From Sthenelais limicola (taxonomy: Eukaryota > Annelida > Polychaeta > Phyllodocida > Sigalionidae): DNA of 64,000 bases. The DNA is taken from positions 17,136,906-17,200,905 of the forward strand of contig OW804096.1 of the NCBI GenBank assembly GCA_942159475.1, written 5' to 3'. Under the pieces are notes generated by a model, which worked only from the letters and a program-made list of their open reading frames with translations, was not told the origin of the DNA and made no database searches. Each line of letters opens with the position of its first letter. The first letter of the stretch is position 1. Position numbers and translations under genes: made by a program. Shown one piece after another: positions 63,721 through 64,000 of this stretch.

Positions 63721-64000
63721 ATGGGCAGCATTTGATTTCAGGAGGTCATTATTTAGAAAAAATACAATCTTCGACATACATATAGCAGGGAATATTAGCT
63801 TAAAGCAGACAAAGTCTGGGAAGACTGGGGCGAATATTTTGCTTTCAACACCTATGTTTCAGATATCTATAATTTCCCTATTATTTTGCCTTATTTCGGC
63901 CATATTAAACCGGATAATCAAATCATTTAGTGTAAGATTGTGGTAAATTACCAAGTAATTCGGCTCGCAAAATTAAATGAAAAGTCAGAGAGAGGTAATG
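63721..64000. other. Unassigned interval at window end
   Basis: No repeat family or exon recognised. Confidence 0.3.

Overview
The window looks like AT-rich, gene-poor DNA from an invertebrate animal. The basis is the complete absence of long open reading frames, dense short inverted-repeat transposons, LINE 3' ends with (TTGAA)n, (AAAC)n and (TA)n tails, tRNA-derived SINE heads and long simple repeats. A lophotrochozoan such as a mollusc or brachiopod fits the LINE tails and repeat termini, but that is a guess. No complete gene is present. Short exon-like open segments with splice-like borders are listed with low confidence. LAYOUT. Two non-autonomous families dominate. Family A (about 235 bp, ends GGGTCAGATTTTCAGAAAAT) has more than 30 copies outside the second half of a tandem duplication. 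Family B (about 410 bp, ends GTGATGTGTT..) has more than 20 full or partial copies. Both leave 4-bp target duplications, and in each case an 'empty' paralogous site in this window confirms it. Around these are PIF/Harbinger-like TAA/TTA families (E, F, J), families D, K, M and Q, a SINE (S) attached to a repeat block (G), LINE relics, and tandem arrays. 1-13.8 kb is a mosaic of A, B, G and S plus a LINE relic with a 2.2-kb transposon inserted at its stop codon (4133-6367). 13,823-25,316 is a 5,747-bp unit present twice head to tail, apparently without a difference, with GGCC at all three joints. 25-48 kb holds minisatellites, a 40-nt-arm hairpin, F and Q elements and many A and B copies. 48-55 kb holds nested B/B/F insertions and a 500-bp purine tract. 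55.1-63.7 kb is a tandem array of a roughly 1.2-kb unit (N), split by a 4.2-kb nested block. MOST INTERESTING. (1) A hairpin-headed element class (H1 at 19,072-19,463 with its duplicate at 24,819-25,210; H2 at 57,996-59,514). The outer ends, the post-hairpin motif and the apical loop motif match between H1 and H2, but the long perfect stems are unrelated in sequence. H2 also carries GC-box/CCAAT-box tandem repeats and a Pol III-like A-box/B-box/oligo-T unit. (2) Element P (59,729-61,660), with at least eight copies of GTAAAAACGTCGCC-type motifs, two pairs as dyads. (3) The exact tandem duplication. LIMITS. Everything here was read by eye. Family boundaries are usually good to a few bases for A and B and to tens of bases for older fragments.
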